Positions 41,425 through 53,091 of a DNA stretch of 64,000 bases are shown piece after piece. The notes beneath the pieces were generated by a model. That model searched no databases, was not told the origin of the DNA, and saw nothing but the letters and a program-made list of their open reading frames with translations. Position 1 is the first letter of the stretch. Each line of letters starts with the position of its first letter. The stretch lies in assembly GCA_023091665.1 (NCBI GenBank), contig JALJCQ010000012.1, positions 248,001 to 312,000 on the forward strand, in the 5' to 3' direction. Both the position numbers and the translations under genes were made by a program. Origin of the DNA: Pythium myriotylum. Lineage: Eukaryota > Oomycota > Peronosporomycetes > Pythiales > Pythiaceae.

Positions 41425-43401
41425 TCACTCACCGCCTTGGATATTACGGAATCGTCGACTGACTGGAGCAGGATTCCGCTTTTTCAAAGGTGAAGTCGGC
41501 TTCTGGATCCGTGGTAGCAGGCTTTTTGGAGTGGAGTTTTGAGACGTCAAAACGTTACAGGATTCAACATTGCTCTCCTTTCGGAGCCTGCGTGAAGTGC
41601 TTTTTGCGGGCCCAGAGAGTGTACCCAATACCTGGCGGCTTGCACTCGTTGATGACAAGGCCGCTGGCTTTTGGGGCTGAACAATATTTTTCACTCGCTC
41701 CGGGAATTTTTTGCCGGCACAAGTTGGGACTTTAGTTTTTGGGGGAGTCTTGTCCCCGACAATAGCCGACTTTGGTTTCGTGCTGGACACCCGCGCATTG
41801 GTTTGTTTCCTTGAATTTGATGGTACTGCTTGTTTGGATGGAGTCACGCATGACGAAGCAATGCGGGCTCTCACTGATGAAGGGAGCGTCGGACGTTGCG
41901 GAATATGCTGAAGCCGATTTGCTGGTTTCCTATCGCTCGGGCGCTGGGGAGCAACTCCTGGGCGACCTGACCAACTTCCAGCACTCGTGGCCAGTTTTGC
42001 CTCATCATCTTCGTGCTGCGTAAGAAACGTCGATGTTGCGAATGATATTTGCTCAGTCTTCATTTTGCCTCGCCCTGCAAGCTTCTCTTTCATCATCGCT
42101 TTCCGATGGCTCAAGTTGGACGTTTGTCTGCGCTTCTTATCAATATTCGAAGATTTGATGCCTTCATCTTGATTACTGCGTGATGCCATCCTTGCTGCTG
42201 TCAAATTCTTGCCTTTCACCAAACTCTTGGTTCTTCCATTTCTAGTGGCAGTCACGACAGCTTCGTAAACGTTCGAGGCGTCAGCCAGGCGGTCGATCAA
42301 GCTCTTAGTTTCTTTGGCAGAGAGTTTTTTGCCAGGTGATTTTGTCCACTCGCCCAGGTCAGCCTCTCGTTTTTTGCGAGACTCAGGGGATAACGCTTGA
42401 AGAGTTGACGTATGGCCAGAGATAGGGTTTGATAATCGTTCTAGAGTTTCTTTTCGAGCTTTCCTTGGCCACGCTGCTGTTGTTCCGTACGTTTCAGCCA
42501 TGTGTACCAACCGTGATGCATTCTCCGGTAGCGGATTGAGTAGATCTCGCCGGCCAGATGACTTCCTCGCTGACTTTTGTGGAGTAGAGTTTGAAGCAAC
42601 GTGCCGTAGGGCTCCTCGGTGCTCGTTGCCTTCCTCTGATCGACAGTCATGAAAAGAGTGAGAAAACTGGTTATTTCCCGGAAGAAACGTGGTGACATCG
42701 GGTCGTGGTTGAGCTAGGAGTTGGTTCAGGTCGAGCTTCTCAAGAAACGTGAGGGTTTCGTTTTGAATAGACGGTGGGCTATGTCTCTTTAGGGTTAGCC
42801 CTGGGCTTGCAGGCTCGACAACTCGACGTGAAACCTTGTCTGCTCTCCAGTTTACTCGTTTTTGGCTCTCGTGGGCATCGTCCATGTTGTCTTCATCAAT
42901 CTCAGGCACACAAGAGAGTCCCAATAGTTCAGGCGTTTTTTCCTTGTCGCTCATCGATGAAGGTCTCGCAGTTAACAACTCGGCAGCATCTTGATATGGT
43001 GCGGGCAAGCTGAAGGATGGGGTCGGTACTTGGTTTCGCCGCAAAGTGGGAGGTAGTGTCAGTTTGGAGGTTGGAGCAAACGGAGTCGTCATCGTCGCGC
43101 CAGTGCTCCAGATTATGGGCTTATTCGGCGTGATAGATTTGGTGTTCTTGATGGATCGTGGTGAGCGAAGATCTGGAGCCGAATCACGCTGCTCGGAATC
43201 GGCTTCTGGTCCAAACAGGTCGCGAAATAGTTCCTCGTCCATACGAGTGTTGAAAGCAACCGATGTTGACGGAGCGACAATGGCGCGAGTAGGAGTACTG
43301 CGACCCACTGCCACAGACGAGCATTCTGAAAAGGTGTCCATTGAGTAGGACATGTTGAATCGCAGCGGAGATTCTTGGAGCACTTGTCCGGTCATGGTCA
43401 C
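41425..43401 (-). CDS. Large basic disordered protein, unknown
   Basis: The 658-residue product is not recognised. It is Ser/Thr/Pro/Lys-rich and mostly disordered. The N-terminal part has an acidic hydrophobic segment MDEELFRDLFGPEAD, the centre has a longer ordered-looking stretch (ASRLVHMAETYGTTAAWPRK, then KSLIDRLADASNVYEAV), and the C-terminal 200 residues are strongly basic with SP/TP sites. This would fit a phosphoregulated nuclear or microtubule-associated protein, but nothing proves it. The stop lies within a good splice donor (GGCG followed by GTGAGT), so the final three residues may be intronic and the gene might continue downstream, where the PX gene begins 66 bases away; I could not find a phase-compatible join. 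It is divergent from the C2/EF-hand gene. Confidence 0.65.
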   Translation of the reverse strand: MTMTGQVLQESPLRFNMSYSMDTFSECSSVAVGRSTPTRAIVAPSTSVAFNTRMDEELFRDLFGPEADSEQRDSAPDLRSPRSIKNTKSITPNKPIIWSTGATMTTPFAPTSKLTLPPTLRRNQVPTPSFSLPAPYQDAAELLTARPSSMSDKEKTPELLGLSCVPEIDEDNMDDAHESQKRVNWRADKVSRRVVEPASPGLTLKRHSPPSIQNETLTFLEKLDLNQLLAQPRPDVTTFLPGNNQFSHSFHDCRSEEGNEHRGALRHVASNSTPQKSARKSSGRRDLLNPLPENASRLVHMAETYGTTAAWPRKARKETLERLSNPISGHTSTLQALSPESRKKREADLGEWTKSPGKKLSAKETKSLIDRLADASNVYEAVVTATRNGRTKSLVKGKNLTAARMASRSNQDEGIKSSNIDKKRRQTSNLSHRKAMMKEKLAGRGKMKTEQISFATSTFLTQHEDDEAKLATSAGSWSGRPGVAPQRPSDRKPANRLQHIPQRPTLPSSVRARIASSCVTPSKQAVPSNSRKQTNARVSSTKPKSAIVGDKTPPKTKVPTCAGKKFPERVKNIVQPQKPAALSSTSASRQVLGTLSGPAKSTSRRLRKESNVESCNVLTSQNSTPKSLLPRIQKPTSPLKKRNPAPVSRRFRNIQGGE

Positions 43402-43603
43402 CTATCTCGCACTTGCAAGTCCGCTCCGAGCGATATGTGGGTCAGAGCGAAAGCGAAGCGTGTCAAGATTGATCCAGTATTTTTAGTGGCGGCTCCACCA
43501 CGTTCAAGGCCGCTTCCAGCAAAAATCGAACAAGCTCATGGCACCGCACTCGAAGCGACGCGATCCTCCAAGGAGTTTGGCATCGTGATAAACGACGGAG
43601 ACT

Positions 43604-46481
43604 ATGCCACCACCGCCGCCACCACGTGCGCCTCCACCTCCAAGGCCAAGCGGCCCACCACCCGTTCGACCGTCAGGGTCATTTCCTTCACCTGGAGATT
43701 CTTCTGTCATGCCACGGCCTGCAGCCCCTCCACCCCCACGCCCAAGTGCTCCACCTCCAGCTGAGCCAGCGGTACCACCGTCGACACGGCCGTCTGTTCC
43801 ACCTCCTCCAAGACCAAACGGTGTTCCACCCCCTCCTCGAGCTCCCCCACCACCTAAGTCGGAGCCAAGCGAAGCGACTTCACCGACAAAGCCAATCCCA
43901 GGACCGCCGAGCGGTCCCCCACCAAGAGGGATCCCAGGTCCTCCGTCAGGTCCACCGCCACCAAGACCTCCCTCGGGTGCTCCACCTGGACCGCCTTCTG
44001 GACCACCTCCAAAGAAAAAGAATGGACTTCCAGGTCCTCCCCCGGGAGCACCCCCTGCGCCACCTCCTGGTCCACCTCCGCAACCGCCAAAAGAGCCCCC
44101 GCCAATAAAATCAGACCCTGGTGGAGATGAAACGGAGACAAAGACTCTGTCGAAGCATGGCATCGAGAAGATGCTGAAGCGTGGTCGTATCAATTTCAAG
44201 CTTGTCGAAGCTCGAGGTCTGAAGAAAAAAGGGGGTACAGAGAAGAAGTTCTCTGCTGATCCTTACGTGAAAATTCAAATAGGAACTCACCCATTGTCGA
44301 TGCTCGAGCTGAAGAGCAAGACATTGAAGAAGTGTTCTTCAACCGTCATTTTCCACGAGGAGGTTGTAGGAGCCGATATCGTGAAGCCTGAAACACTCAT
44401 CCACGACGGCGATGTGCCCATCAAACTCGAGCTTTATGATGAAAACCTGCTATCGGACGAGTTGATTGGAGAAGTACGGTTTTCTGCGCTCCGGTTCTTT
44501 GATGGCAAACCTCATACAGAGATCCTACCGCTTTCTCTAAAAGGTGTCGACTCGTGTGGTGAACTCGAGGTCGAGATCAAGCTTGACATCGCCTTGGTCG
44601 GAATGATTAGCGTGGTATTACTCGAAGGACGAAATTTAAAGAGCATGGAGCTCATCGGTAAGCAGGACCCGTACTGCAAGCTATCGATCGGTCAGTTCTC
44701 AAAGCGAGGGAGGACTATTCAAAAAGGCGGGCGAAATCCGTACTTTGGAGAGGAAGAACTACTCTTTTGGATCACAGAGGACCTCTGGGTTAACAAAATG
44801 CAGCTCAGTGTCTTCGACGAGGACATTGGCAGTGACGATTTGATAGGTGAGGCGCAATTCTCCGTTCTTCACTTTATGCAGCAACCTGGTCAGCAAGAGC
44901 ATGCGATCACTCTCAAGAACAGTGGCCAGAACGCCGGTGACGTGGTCGTCAAGATTGAGTTTTTCCCAGCTGGTCTACTCACGATACAGTGTTTCGCCGG
45001 ACGCCAATTGAGAAGTGTCGATGCCATTGGACGGCAAGACCCATACGTCAAGTTTACTGTCGAGGGCAAATCGACGAAGGCGATCAAAAAGACCAAAACT
45101 GACACAGACGGGGGCCGAGAGCCTGAATGGGAGGACGAAATCTTCACATTCGAGATCGTAGACCAGTACAACATGATCGTCGAAGTCTGGGACGCAGACA
45201 AGATCGGCAATGATGACCTCATCGGATCGACAACTGTATCGCTGCTGCCTATTTTTCGGTACGGATACATTGATGACTGGCTCAAGCTCTGGGTCAAAGG
45301 CAAATTTGGCAATAAGGACCCCGCAGGGGAACTACATCTCGAGATGAGCTTCGTTGGGCCTTCTGGAGTGGCGTACCCACAACATCAGATTGGAATGGAC
45401 AAGTTCACGGATAAAGAGCGTCGGACAAAAGAGACAACCGGGCAACCTTTGCCAAACGAAGATGTGGCGCCGACACCCACTGCTCCATCAACAGTGGGAT
45501 CCAAGGCCAGCGCCATTTCAGCGCCAACAAAGACGAAAGCTGTCGTCGAAAAGTATGTTTCTTGCCTACTGCAAATTTTGCATTCTACTCACAACGGTTT
45601 CATGCACGATTAGTGACAGCGAGTTCAGTGAAGAAGAGATCCTCGGAGCTTTCCGATTTCTTGACCTGGACAAGAACAACTTTATTGGCGCCGCGGAACT
45701 CCGACACTTACTGATTTGTATGGGCGAGTTGATCACAGATGAAGAGATCGACGAAATGATCAAGCTGTGCGATTTGGACGGCGACGGCCAAGTCAGCTTT
45801 GATGAGTTTCGCCGCTTGGTAATTCATCCTGATCCTTCAAGCCCGGACTTTGCAACCGCGAAGAATGACGATGAGGGCCAAGACGGCGTAGACGTTAAGT
45901 TGGTCACTAAAGAACTCACACCCGAGGTCAAAGCTCGCTTGCTGGAAATTAAAGAAGAGAAGAAACGGCTTCTCAAACGGTTCGTGGATGACAACAACCC
46001 CAACATCGATCTACTCAACCGGATCGCAATGAAGTTTCGTGCAATGCACAAGGGTGACGATGACCTAGTTGACTTTGAGGACTTCTGTATGCTGGTCGAA
46101 GTCGAACCAACAGGAGAATACCGTCGGTTGTTCACGCTGTATACGAGCGACGCCCAGAGCCCGGACGAAGGAGCAGACTTACGAGAGATCTTGCTCGGGA
46201 TTGTCAATTTCATGGAGTCGACGGACCGACAACAGCGCGTGAAATTCTGCTTTGAGCTATTCGACGACGACCACAACGGCTTTATCACAGAGGACGAGCT
46301 TGTGAACATCCTGAAGGCGAACCACCTGACGACCGAAGACCAAGTGCGCAAGAAAGCAGCTACAATCCTCAGACAAGCCGATGACAATGGCGACGGTCAC
46401 ATGAATCTTGATGAGTTCTACGCGATCGCAAAAAAATTCCCCAACTTACTGTTTCCATCGTACAACGCAGAAACTAGCTGA
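43604..46481 (+). CDS. Proline-rich protein with three C2 domains and four EF-hands
   Basis: Two exons (43604-45552 and 45614-46481) join in phase to give 938 residues. Residues 1-170 are almost pure Pro/Ala/Gly/Ser with poly-Pro runs. Three C2 domains follow: about 190-325 (RGRINFKLVEARGLKKK, ADPYVKI), 330-455 (MISVVLLEGRNLKSM, QDPYCKL) and 458-600 (LLTIQCFAGRQLRS, RQDPYVKF). Then come four EF-hand loops: DLDKNNFIGAAE, DLDGDGQVSFDE, DDDHNGFITEDE and DDNGDGHMNLDE, all with the acidic ligand positions filled. Each module binds calcium or lipid, so the protein should translate Ca2+ signals at membranes; the Pro-rich head could bind profilin or SH3/WW partners. The first C2 has fewer acidic ligands. 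The combination is unusual. Confidence 0.9.
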
Positions 46482-46640
46482 AATCCGCCACTGCAGAGAT
46501 GAGAGGAAAAGAAGACGAAATCGCACGTTCCCAAAGCCAGTTTGCCGTCTATGTTCTATTATTGTGCTTGGACTTCCTTGAGTCAGTCGCTGCATCTCTG
46601 GAGAAAAATCGTTGTGACCCACCTCAGGAAGGAGGAAACC

Positions 46641-48613
46641 ATGGCGACGCCGTCAGAGGTCACGGCAAGCGCTGAGGTTAAGCACCTCGCAGATCGCCTG
46701 AATGCTGCGCAAATCAAAGTGAAGCGGCTTGGAAGACTAGATACAGCGATCATCGACTTCTTCATGGAAGTTATGGAGAGGACAGTCACACTGCCCACAA
46801 GCCACTCACCTCCAAAAGGCCCCCACGAAGAAGACAACCTGTTTGCGAGGAACAAACGGAAGGAAGAGCATCTGAAAAAAGCTGAGGGCGATCCAATCGC
46901 ACTACTTAACGCACTGCGCAGTCATTTGCGTGTGCAGTTTACTTCATATGAACAACGCCACCACGAACTTCAGCAGACAATCGCCAAGCTGAAGTTACGA
47001 GGCGAGATGTAAGGATGTCCCGATGACAGTGTTGTGTCGAAGCGACGGCTCAGGTTTACTTTGGTGATGACAGGAATGCACGAGATGCAAATGAAGAAGT
47101 GCACAAATGGGAAGCAGCGTGTGAAGTTTCCAAAGAGCAGATGCTAGCCCTTGCCCAACAACTTTCTGCGACGCACGACGATCATAACCGCACGACACGG
47201 CAGTACAAACGCTCACTTGAAATGCTCAACGAGGAGCTGCATAAAATCCGAGCTCTGTGCGATACGCAGCGAGACCAACTTTCCAAGCAGCATGCAGATA
47301 TTGATGAACTTAGGCATGCCAATGATGTGCTAGCACGAGACCGCAAGCGTGTCACCGACGAGCTTGTGCGAAGTAGTGACCACATGAGGAGTTCCAATAA
47401 CGGTTCTCCTTCGAACTCTGGGCAAGGTCACGTGAGTGGCCTCTTTGGTTCGACGCCGGCGGAGCAGCAAAACCTGAAGCGAGTTCTTCAAGACTATGAG
47501 TTCAAAGTAATCAAACTCGAGTCCTCGAACGAGGAGCTTCGAAGTGAACTGCAACGACTTCAGCAGCATCTAGCTAGCGTGAAGCAGAGCTCACAAGCGC
47601 AATACTGTGCGAAACTCGAGAAGGATGCTAAGAAGCACCGCGAGATATTGGAGGATAAGACGAAGAAGCTAGCAGAACAAGAAGCCGAGTTGTTGCGGAC
47701 CCGAGGCACCTTGAAAGAGCGTGAGACGCTGATCTTGGACATGAAGGAAGAGTATAACAAACTTTTCACGGCGATGCAAAAGATCAAACAAACACCGGCA
47801 CCCGCGCGTGCGCTCACGCGCTCTACAAGTTCTGCAAGCGTCGGGGTCAACAAATCTTGCGCTGGTAAACACAAAGCAACGAACCAAGTTGAGGCTAACA
47901 GCGTTGAAGTACGAGCTCAAGCTAACGAGAATCCGTACTTACTGCAGCACTACAAGGCCAAGATCGAGCAGCAACAAAAGGAGCTCGAGAGAGCACAGAC
48001 ACAAATCCGCAAGATGATTGCCTCGGAGTACCGCCACAAGCAGAAAAACAAACTCTTTCGCGTCGAGCGTGTGCAGCTCAAGGATACTTGTGACAACCTT
48101 CGGGGTGAGCTCGAACGTGCTGTCAAGACAACAGCCAAGGCGATGGCCCAGCAGCTACCATTCTACATTTCTGGCGATGATGTGAATCAACAAAGCCTCA
48201 CTACTGGCCAAGACTGTCCGGAAGATCATCCTGAAAACGATGAACGGACGAAAAATCAGCTCTGCTGCACAATCGCCGATGTCCGGCGACTGAAACAACG
48301 AAATATGTATCTTGAAGAGCGATTTCGCGCTGGGGCAGAACAGTTTGCGGCCATTCACTCGCCAACTAAAGACGCAGCCGCGCCTTTGCGCCCGCCTCGA
48401 CCATCTACGACACGTAGTAACACGTCTCTAGAACGCAGTTTGTCAACCGCAGCTATCCCGACACTTTCGCTGACTACAGAGGGATCGATTGACTCGGATG
48501 TAATGAAATCACTCCAGCATGTCAGACACAGTGCTCGCGCGCGACCACAGTCTGCTGGTCCGCGTGCAGTGCTTCGCTCCAGTCCGAGCGTGCCAACGAA
48601 ATCTTTATTGTGA
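46641..48613 (+). CDS. Long coiled-coil protein
   Basis: Two exons (46641-47008 and 47074-48613) join in phase through a GTAAGG donor to give 635 residues. Coiled coil dominates from about 20 to 440 (for example YEQRHHELQQTIAKLKLRGE, LESSNEELRSELQRLQQHLA, EQQQKELERAQTQIRKM), and the C-terminal 120 residues are Ser/Arg/Pro-rich and disordered. I take the ATG in GAAACCATGGCGACG, which has a good context; an upstream in-frame ATG at 46542 would add 33 Cys/Trp-rich residues that do not look like the rest. Probably a structural, centrosomal or ciliary protein, inferred only from architecture. It follows the C2/EF-hand gene on the same strand. Confidence 0.8.
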
Positions 48614-48692
48614 TGTTGGCAGTTTCTTCAGGGCTAAATTTGTGTCCGACTGACTCGTTGGAGAAGCTTGGCGTGGATCGAAGTAGTTCGCA

Positions 48693-50513
48693 ATGACTCA
48701 ACTAGAAGTCGACGACCCGGAGAAGCACGAGCGTGTAGCCAAGGCTCTCGAACAAGTCAATGGTCTTCGCTACCGTGCGTTGGAGTAGTTGGTAAACCAT
48801 GTGGGGATCTTGGGGTGTTTTCCTAATTCTACGCGCCAGGCTATAAGGGAGCGCCAAAGCCTCCAAAGAAAGACATCAATGTCGACTCTGACAGCGATTG
48901 CGAGTACGAAGGCGAGCTGACGGACGATGAAGACAACGAGCGAGCCAACGCAAAGGCCGAGAGTCGACGTCCAACGTTTAAACAGAGCGGTGAAATGCTT
49001 ACTCTGGACGATCATATCGAGCGAATGCTGTTGCGTACACGAACAGTTGCCTTGCTGAAGATCGCCAACAACACTGTCGAGGTGCTACCTGATGAAGACG
49101 ACGACGACGAGTTCGAAGATGCCGAGGAGTATGCAGATGACGACGATATGGGAGCATCGTTCAGCAGTCGCACCGACGATGAGATCGATGCAGACGAAAA
49201 GAGCGACAGCTTCGACAGTCGTCAAAGCGGTCTTTCCCCTCGTGGGAGCCACACGTCGAGTATCTATCGCATGGGGAGCATGCGCCGACCCACAAGCTTC
49301 CGCCAATCCAGCTTCCGTTCAAGCAATGGGTCCGATCCTGAGGCTGCCGCGGCGCTGCGCCTTGTTCGCAAGCTCAGTACGTTCCTGAGCCTCCCAAAAG
49401 TCATTAGTTACCGGGATCTCGAAGAGGTGTGGGTGAATACGTCGGAACGTGGACGCCATTCATCTTATGGTTTGGTTAGATCACAGAGTCGCTGCTCAAC
49501 GAGCCCCACGACGAGAGCGACGAGTACGCCCACCTCATCGACGAGCATGTCGACTCAGCACGCGACTCGATGGGGGGCGATAGCTCGGTGACTACAGATC
49601 CATACGGATCCTCAAGTCGATCGCTTGGATCCCGTCACATGGTAAGCCGGAGAAAAAAAAATAACAAAGCCTTACAGCTGAGACCGGTTTTGTAGGCTTC
49701 GCAAAAGTCGCTACGAGACCTCAACATCATCGAAGATCCTCGCGACCTCGATATTGTGAGAGATTACTCTTCGTTTTTCTTCCTGAGCTTTCTGGCTGAT
49801 CAAAAATTCTAGCAACAACGCCGTTTGTTCGTCGAGAATGCCGGACTTCGTCGGTACTCAAGCAAGGTGCGTCTTGTACAACCAGGATATTCCTCGCCAT
49901 CACCTTACCCGCTATCTCCCACCGTAGAAGCTCGTGAGCGGCAGTAGCCACAGCCTTCTCCGCGGCGCGAGTCAGCTAGGCCTCAACGCAGGTCTCGCCG
50001 GATCGTCCAGACAGCTTGTCTCAGGCTCGTCTCGCGATCTCATGGTCCATAAGGAGTCCAAGCGCAGTCTCCGTGCAGGCGAGAGCTGGCGCAGCGGCGG
50101 GGCTGTGTCCATCGGGTCGGTAGCAGAGGAAGCCGAAGACAAGGACGACGAGGACGGCGACGTGGTCAGCAATCTCGCCGCCGGCGATGGGGTGCTGGGC
50201 ACGACATTCGACGAGCACGGCTACAAGCAGTGGCGGACCGAGGTGATTGGGCTCACAGGGGGCGTCAAATGATCCTGTACGTGGCTGACATCGTGCTGTG
50301 TCTCTCGAATAGATCAAAGAGGACTACCTGGCGTGGATCCGCGCCAAGCTCGAGGCCAAGACCAAGCGCCGGCTCGAGAAGCAGAAAGAGTCCGAGAAGA
50401 AGCCGCGCTGGCAGCTGCTCTACGAGGCCGCGAGCAAAGGCCGCCCCACGTCGGCAGCCGACGACAAGCCCGAGCGCAAGGTCAAGAAGCCTCTGCGCCA
50501 GTCCGTCTCCTAA
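48693..50513 (+). CDS. Acidic disordered protein in seven exons, unknown
   Basis: Seven exons join in phase: 48693-48774, 48840-49426, 49480-49641, 49696-49755, 49813-49866, 49928-50242 and 50313-50513, giving about 486 residues. The N-terminus is short and helical (KHERVAKALEQVNGLRY); then come acidic runs (VLPDEDDDDEFEDAEEYADDD), Ser/Arg-rich segments, and a basic C-terminal helix (IKEDYLAWIRAKLEAKTKRR). One conserved-looking block is LDDHIERMLLRTRTVALLKI. I do not recognise a family. The donor of the last intron (GTGATT at 50243) is chosen because it restores the frame; an alternative reading ends at 50272. It is convergent with the first LEA-like gene, 17 bases away. Confidence 0.7.
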
Positions 50514-50530
50514 AATCCCATTCTCTCTCT

Positions 50531-51204
50531 CTATTCCAGCTTCCCTGACCTTGCTGCTGCCTCGCTTTCTCGCCGCCTCGCTTCTTCCTCCATCTTGGCG
50601 CGCTCGATCACGTACCGACTCAGCGCATCAGGCGCCGCCGATGCAAACCCGTAGACCGCGATGGCCGCGAAGCCCAGCGCCAGCAGTCGGTTGCGGATGC
50701 GTCGCGACTGCGCGCGCGGGTCAAGTCGCTCGACCACGGTCGCCGACTGCTGCCGGAGCCTCTGCGCGCTGTCCGAGACGCCCTCGCGCAGCGACCGCGT
50801 GGCCTCGAGCGCGCGGTGCTCGGTCGTTCGCTGCAGCTTCTGCGCGCGCTCGGCCACGCCCGTGCGCAGCGTCTGCGCGGCCTCGCGCGCCTTGTGCTGC
50901 GTTGTCTGCTGGAGCTTCGTGGCGGCCTCGCGCGCCTTGCGCTGCGTCGTCTGCTGCAGTTTCTGCGCGCTGTCGACCGCCGCGTCGCGCAGATGCGACG
51001 CGTTGCGCTGCAAATTGCGCGCGGCGCGCTGCGCAGCGGCGTCGGCCGACTGCTTGAGCGTCTCGGCCGCGCGCTCGGACGATTGCTACAGCGACCAGAA
51101 AAGATAGTGAGATATCGGAGACCGTGGGGTGAAAAATTAAATACGATAGCGGAGACCTTGGCCTTGTGCTGCGCCGAGCGCCAGAGCCCCTGGAGCTTGT
51201 CCAT
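50531..51204 (-). CDS. LEA/apolipoprotein-like membrane-anchored protein (copy 1)
   Basis: Exons 51157-51204 and 50531-51085 join in phase to give 200 residues, starting MDKLQGLWRSAQHKAK. The body is an Ala/Gln/Arg-rich amphipathic helix with 11-residue-type repeats (AQKLQQTTQRKAREAATKLQ), as in LEA group 3 and apolipoprotein-like proteins. Then comes a conserved joint VERLDPRAQSRRIRNRL, a hydrophobic segment LALGFAAIAVYGFASA, and a charged tail. LEA-like helices protect membranes and proteins during drying or coat lipid surfaces. Two related proteins lie in the next 3 kb on the same strand. The donor GTCTCC is unusual. Confidence 0.75.
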
Positions 51205-51483
51205 GGCGGCGAGGACAACGAGCCGAAACGACGATGCCGAGATCGCGTGGACGAACTGATGCGACGGAGGATGAGAGATGGTGCTCGGCGCTTCCCAAAA
51301 CAAATTATAATTGAAGGACGAAATTAAAAGTTTTGGGAGGATAAGCCATCTGAAACCCAACTCCACGCGCTCTCGAAACAGAACTTTCGCAAGCGCACAC
51401 ATCACATTTGAGTTGAGCTTTAGTGACGCTGCACCAACTCGAACTCGCTCGTTCGAGAAAACGCGCTCAGTGGTCAAATCGCC

Positions 51484-52359
51484 ATGGCCCAGGAGGAATT
51501 GGCCCCAGCGCATGATGTCTCGTCGCCCATTGCACGAGCGCAGAAGCGACCGAAAATGCGCCAAAAGTTTGCTGCGATTGACGACGTTGTGCTGCTTCGA
51601 GCTGTGAACGCGTTTCGCCCGTGGAGAGCACCGGCAGGAACCTCGAATGGGGTCATGAAAGTATTCGAGGCGATCGCCGCCCACTGCGCTCAGAAAAAAG
51701 AGTTCGGTGTGAAGAAGTCCGGCCCCGCGCTGCGCACTCGCTTTAACAGCCTCGTGTTTCAGTACAAAGCGGATCAGTGCAAGTCTCTGCGTCAGTCGGG
51801 GACGGCGGAGGAGTTTCGTGAGCGCGAGTTGCTGCTCGACGAGATCATCAGCCAGATGGACGACTGGAGCGAGCACCTCGCGCGTGAGAAGCAGAGGAAG
51901 GGTGCAAAGATTCGTGCACTCGCCAGGTCTGGTGAGGTACAGAGGCGGCTCGCAATAGACGAGCTTGAAAGCGCTGCTGATGACGACGCCGAAGAGTCGT
52001 CGGCAACCGATGCTTCCGCTCCATCCGATTCTCCTACATTCGCGATTCCATCCAACACTCTCGAACGACGCAAACTCACGAAGACTGACAAAGTCGCGAC
52101 AGTGTCAGACGCGTTGATGAATATGATTTCAACATTGAACCGCGACGAAAATCGGAGGTATGATTTTGAAATTCAAAAGATGCAGTTCAAACGCGAGGAA
52201 GCCGAGCTCCAGCGCCAGCACATGCGTGAAGAAGCCGCCCGTCAACGTGAACACGAGCTTGTGATGGAGAATCGGCGTCTGCAAGCAGAACAAGAACGCG
52301 ACCGGATGATGCAAGAGTTTGTACTGAAGCTCCTCAACTACCAACGTGACGCCAAGTAG
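51484..52359 (+). CDS. Myb/SANT-like (trihelix) domain protein
   Basis: The 291-residue product has an N-terminal helical domain at about 28-105: DVVLLRAVNAFRPWRAP, then VFEAIAAHC, then LRTRFNSLVFQYKADQC, a trihelix-like Myb/SANT pattern common in oomycete multigene families, where it is a DNA-binding module related to transposon-derived proteins. A Leu/Glu-rich helix (ERELLLDEIISQMDDW) follows, then an acidic Ser-rich linker, and a C-terminal coiled coil (REEAELQRQHMREEAARQRE) that likely mediates dimerisation. No intron. It sits between two tandem LEA-like genes on the opposite strand, suggesting later insertion. A transcription factor role is inferred. Confidence 0.8.
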   Translation: MAQEELAPAHDVSSPIARAQKRPKMRQKFAAIDDVVLLRAVNAFRPWRAPAGTSNGVMKVFEAIAAHCAQKKEFGVKKSGPALRTRFNSLVFQYKADQCKSLRQSGTAEEFRERELLLDEIISQMDDWSEHLAREKQRKGAKIRALARSGEVQRRLAIDELESAADDDAEESSATDASAPSDSPTFAIPSNTLERRKLTKTDKVATVSDALMNMISTLNRDENRRYDFEIQKMQFKREEAELQRQHMREEAARQREHELVMENRRLQAEQERDRMMQEFVLKLLNYQRDAK

Positions 52360-52614
52360 GATTTCCACTAGGTCGAGGTATACGTCGAGTGTAGGATCAT
52401 GGAGACGAAAGCAACGCGCTGCTTGCAAAAACAAAAAAATGTACACGATCTTCACGAACATCTCTTGTGGCGGCGAGCCAGGCCGTTACCCTCGCCGAGA
52501 TGAAATCGAGCGAGCGAATACCCCAAGATTCTGTCTATCTTGAACTGCAACTGAATCCCGTCCGATCTTGGGGTTGCGAGATTATATTATAGGAACGACG
52601 GACTGCGATGAGGT

Positions 52615-53091
52615 CTACTTGGTCTTCTTCTCGTTGGTGGCCTCACGCGCGTGCTGCTTTGCCTCGTGCTTTCCGTGGAGGCCCCAACGTGAGGTCGCGA
52701 GCCCGTAGATCGCCACGGCTGACGCGCCAAGGAGTAGCCACCCGCCTCGCATCCCGCGAGGCTTGGCTGTCGTACCCAGCCTCTCGCTCGCCGCCGACGT
52801 GTGGAGTTTGCGCGTGCCATTCGTCGCACGCGCCTTGGTCTCGGCCACAGTCTCGCCAGCTGCGTCTTTAATCTTGTGGGCCTGGCCCTTGGCGTGGCTG
52901 GCAGCCTCCGAGAGCTTCTCGCCGGCCTTGGCGGCCTTGTCCTTGGCCATTTCCTTGGTCTCGTGCATGCCCTCGGCCACTTTGAAGCCGACGTGGTCCG
53001 CCTTGTGCTTGAGGTTCTCGCTTTTGTCCTCAACGGTCTCGCGCACGTGCTCGACGGTCTCGTGGGCCTTGTTGCGCATCTTGTCGGTCAT
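52615..53091 (-). CDS. LEA-like membrane-anchored protein (copy 2)
   Basis: The product is at least 158 residues. The N-terminal 95 residues form an amphipathic helix with LEA-type repeats (ETKEMAKDKAAKAGEKLSEA, SHAKGQAHKIKDAAGETVAE). The C-terminal part has a hydrophobic segment WLLLGASAVAIYGLATSRWG nearly identical to that of copy 3, and a Lys-rich tail. The Met chosen may be internal: the frame upstream reads SEN before it, matching NEN in copy 3, where a tiny first exon precedes this point; a similar mini-exon may exist here. A GATTATAATC palindrome lies at 53103-53112, just upstream. Confidence 0.8.
   Translation of the reverse strand: MTDKMRNKAHETVEHVRETVEDKSENLKHKADHVGFKVAEGMHETKEMAKDKAAKAGEKLSEAASHAKGQAHKIKDAAGETVAETKARATNGTRKLHTSAASERLGTTAKPRGMRGGWLLLGASAVAIYGLATSRWGLHGKHEAKQHAREATNEKKTK

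Noticed and set aside
41360..41432. Fusion of the 41425-43401 gene with the PX-START gene through the GTGAGT donor
   Set aside because: The good donor and the TTCTTCCAG acceptor give incompatible phases, so the genes are kept separate.
50620..51876. 418-codon minus-strand frame spanning a LEA-like gene and the trihelix gene
   Set aside because: It runs through introns and the promoter in another frame; Arg/Ser-rich shadow sequence.
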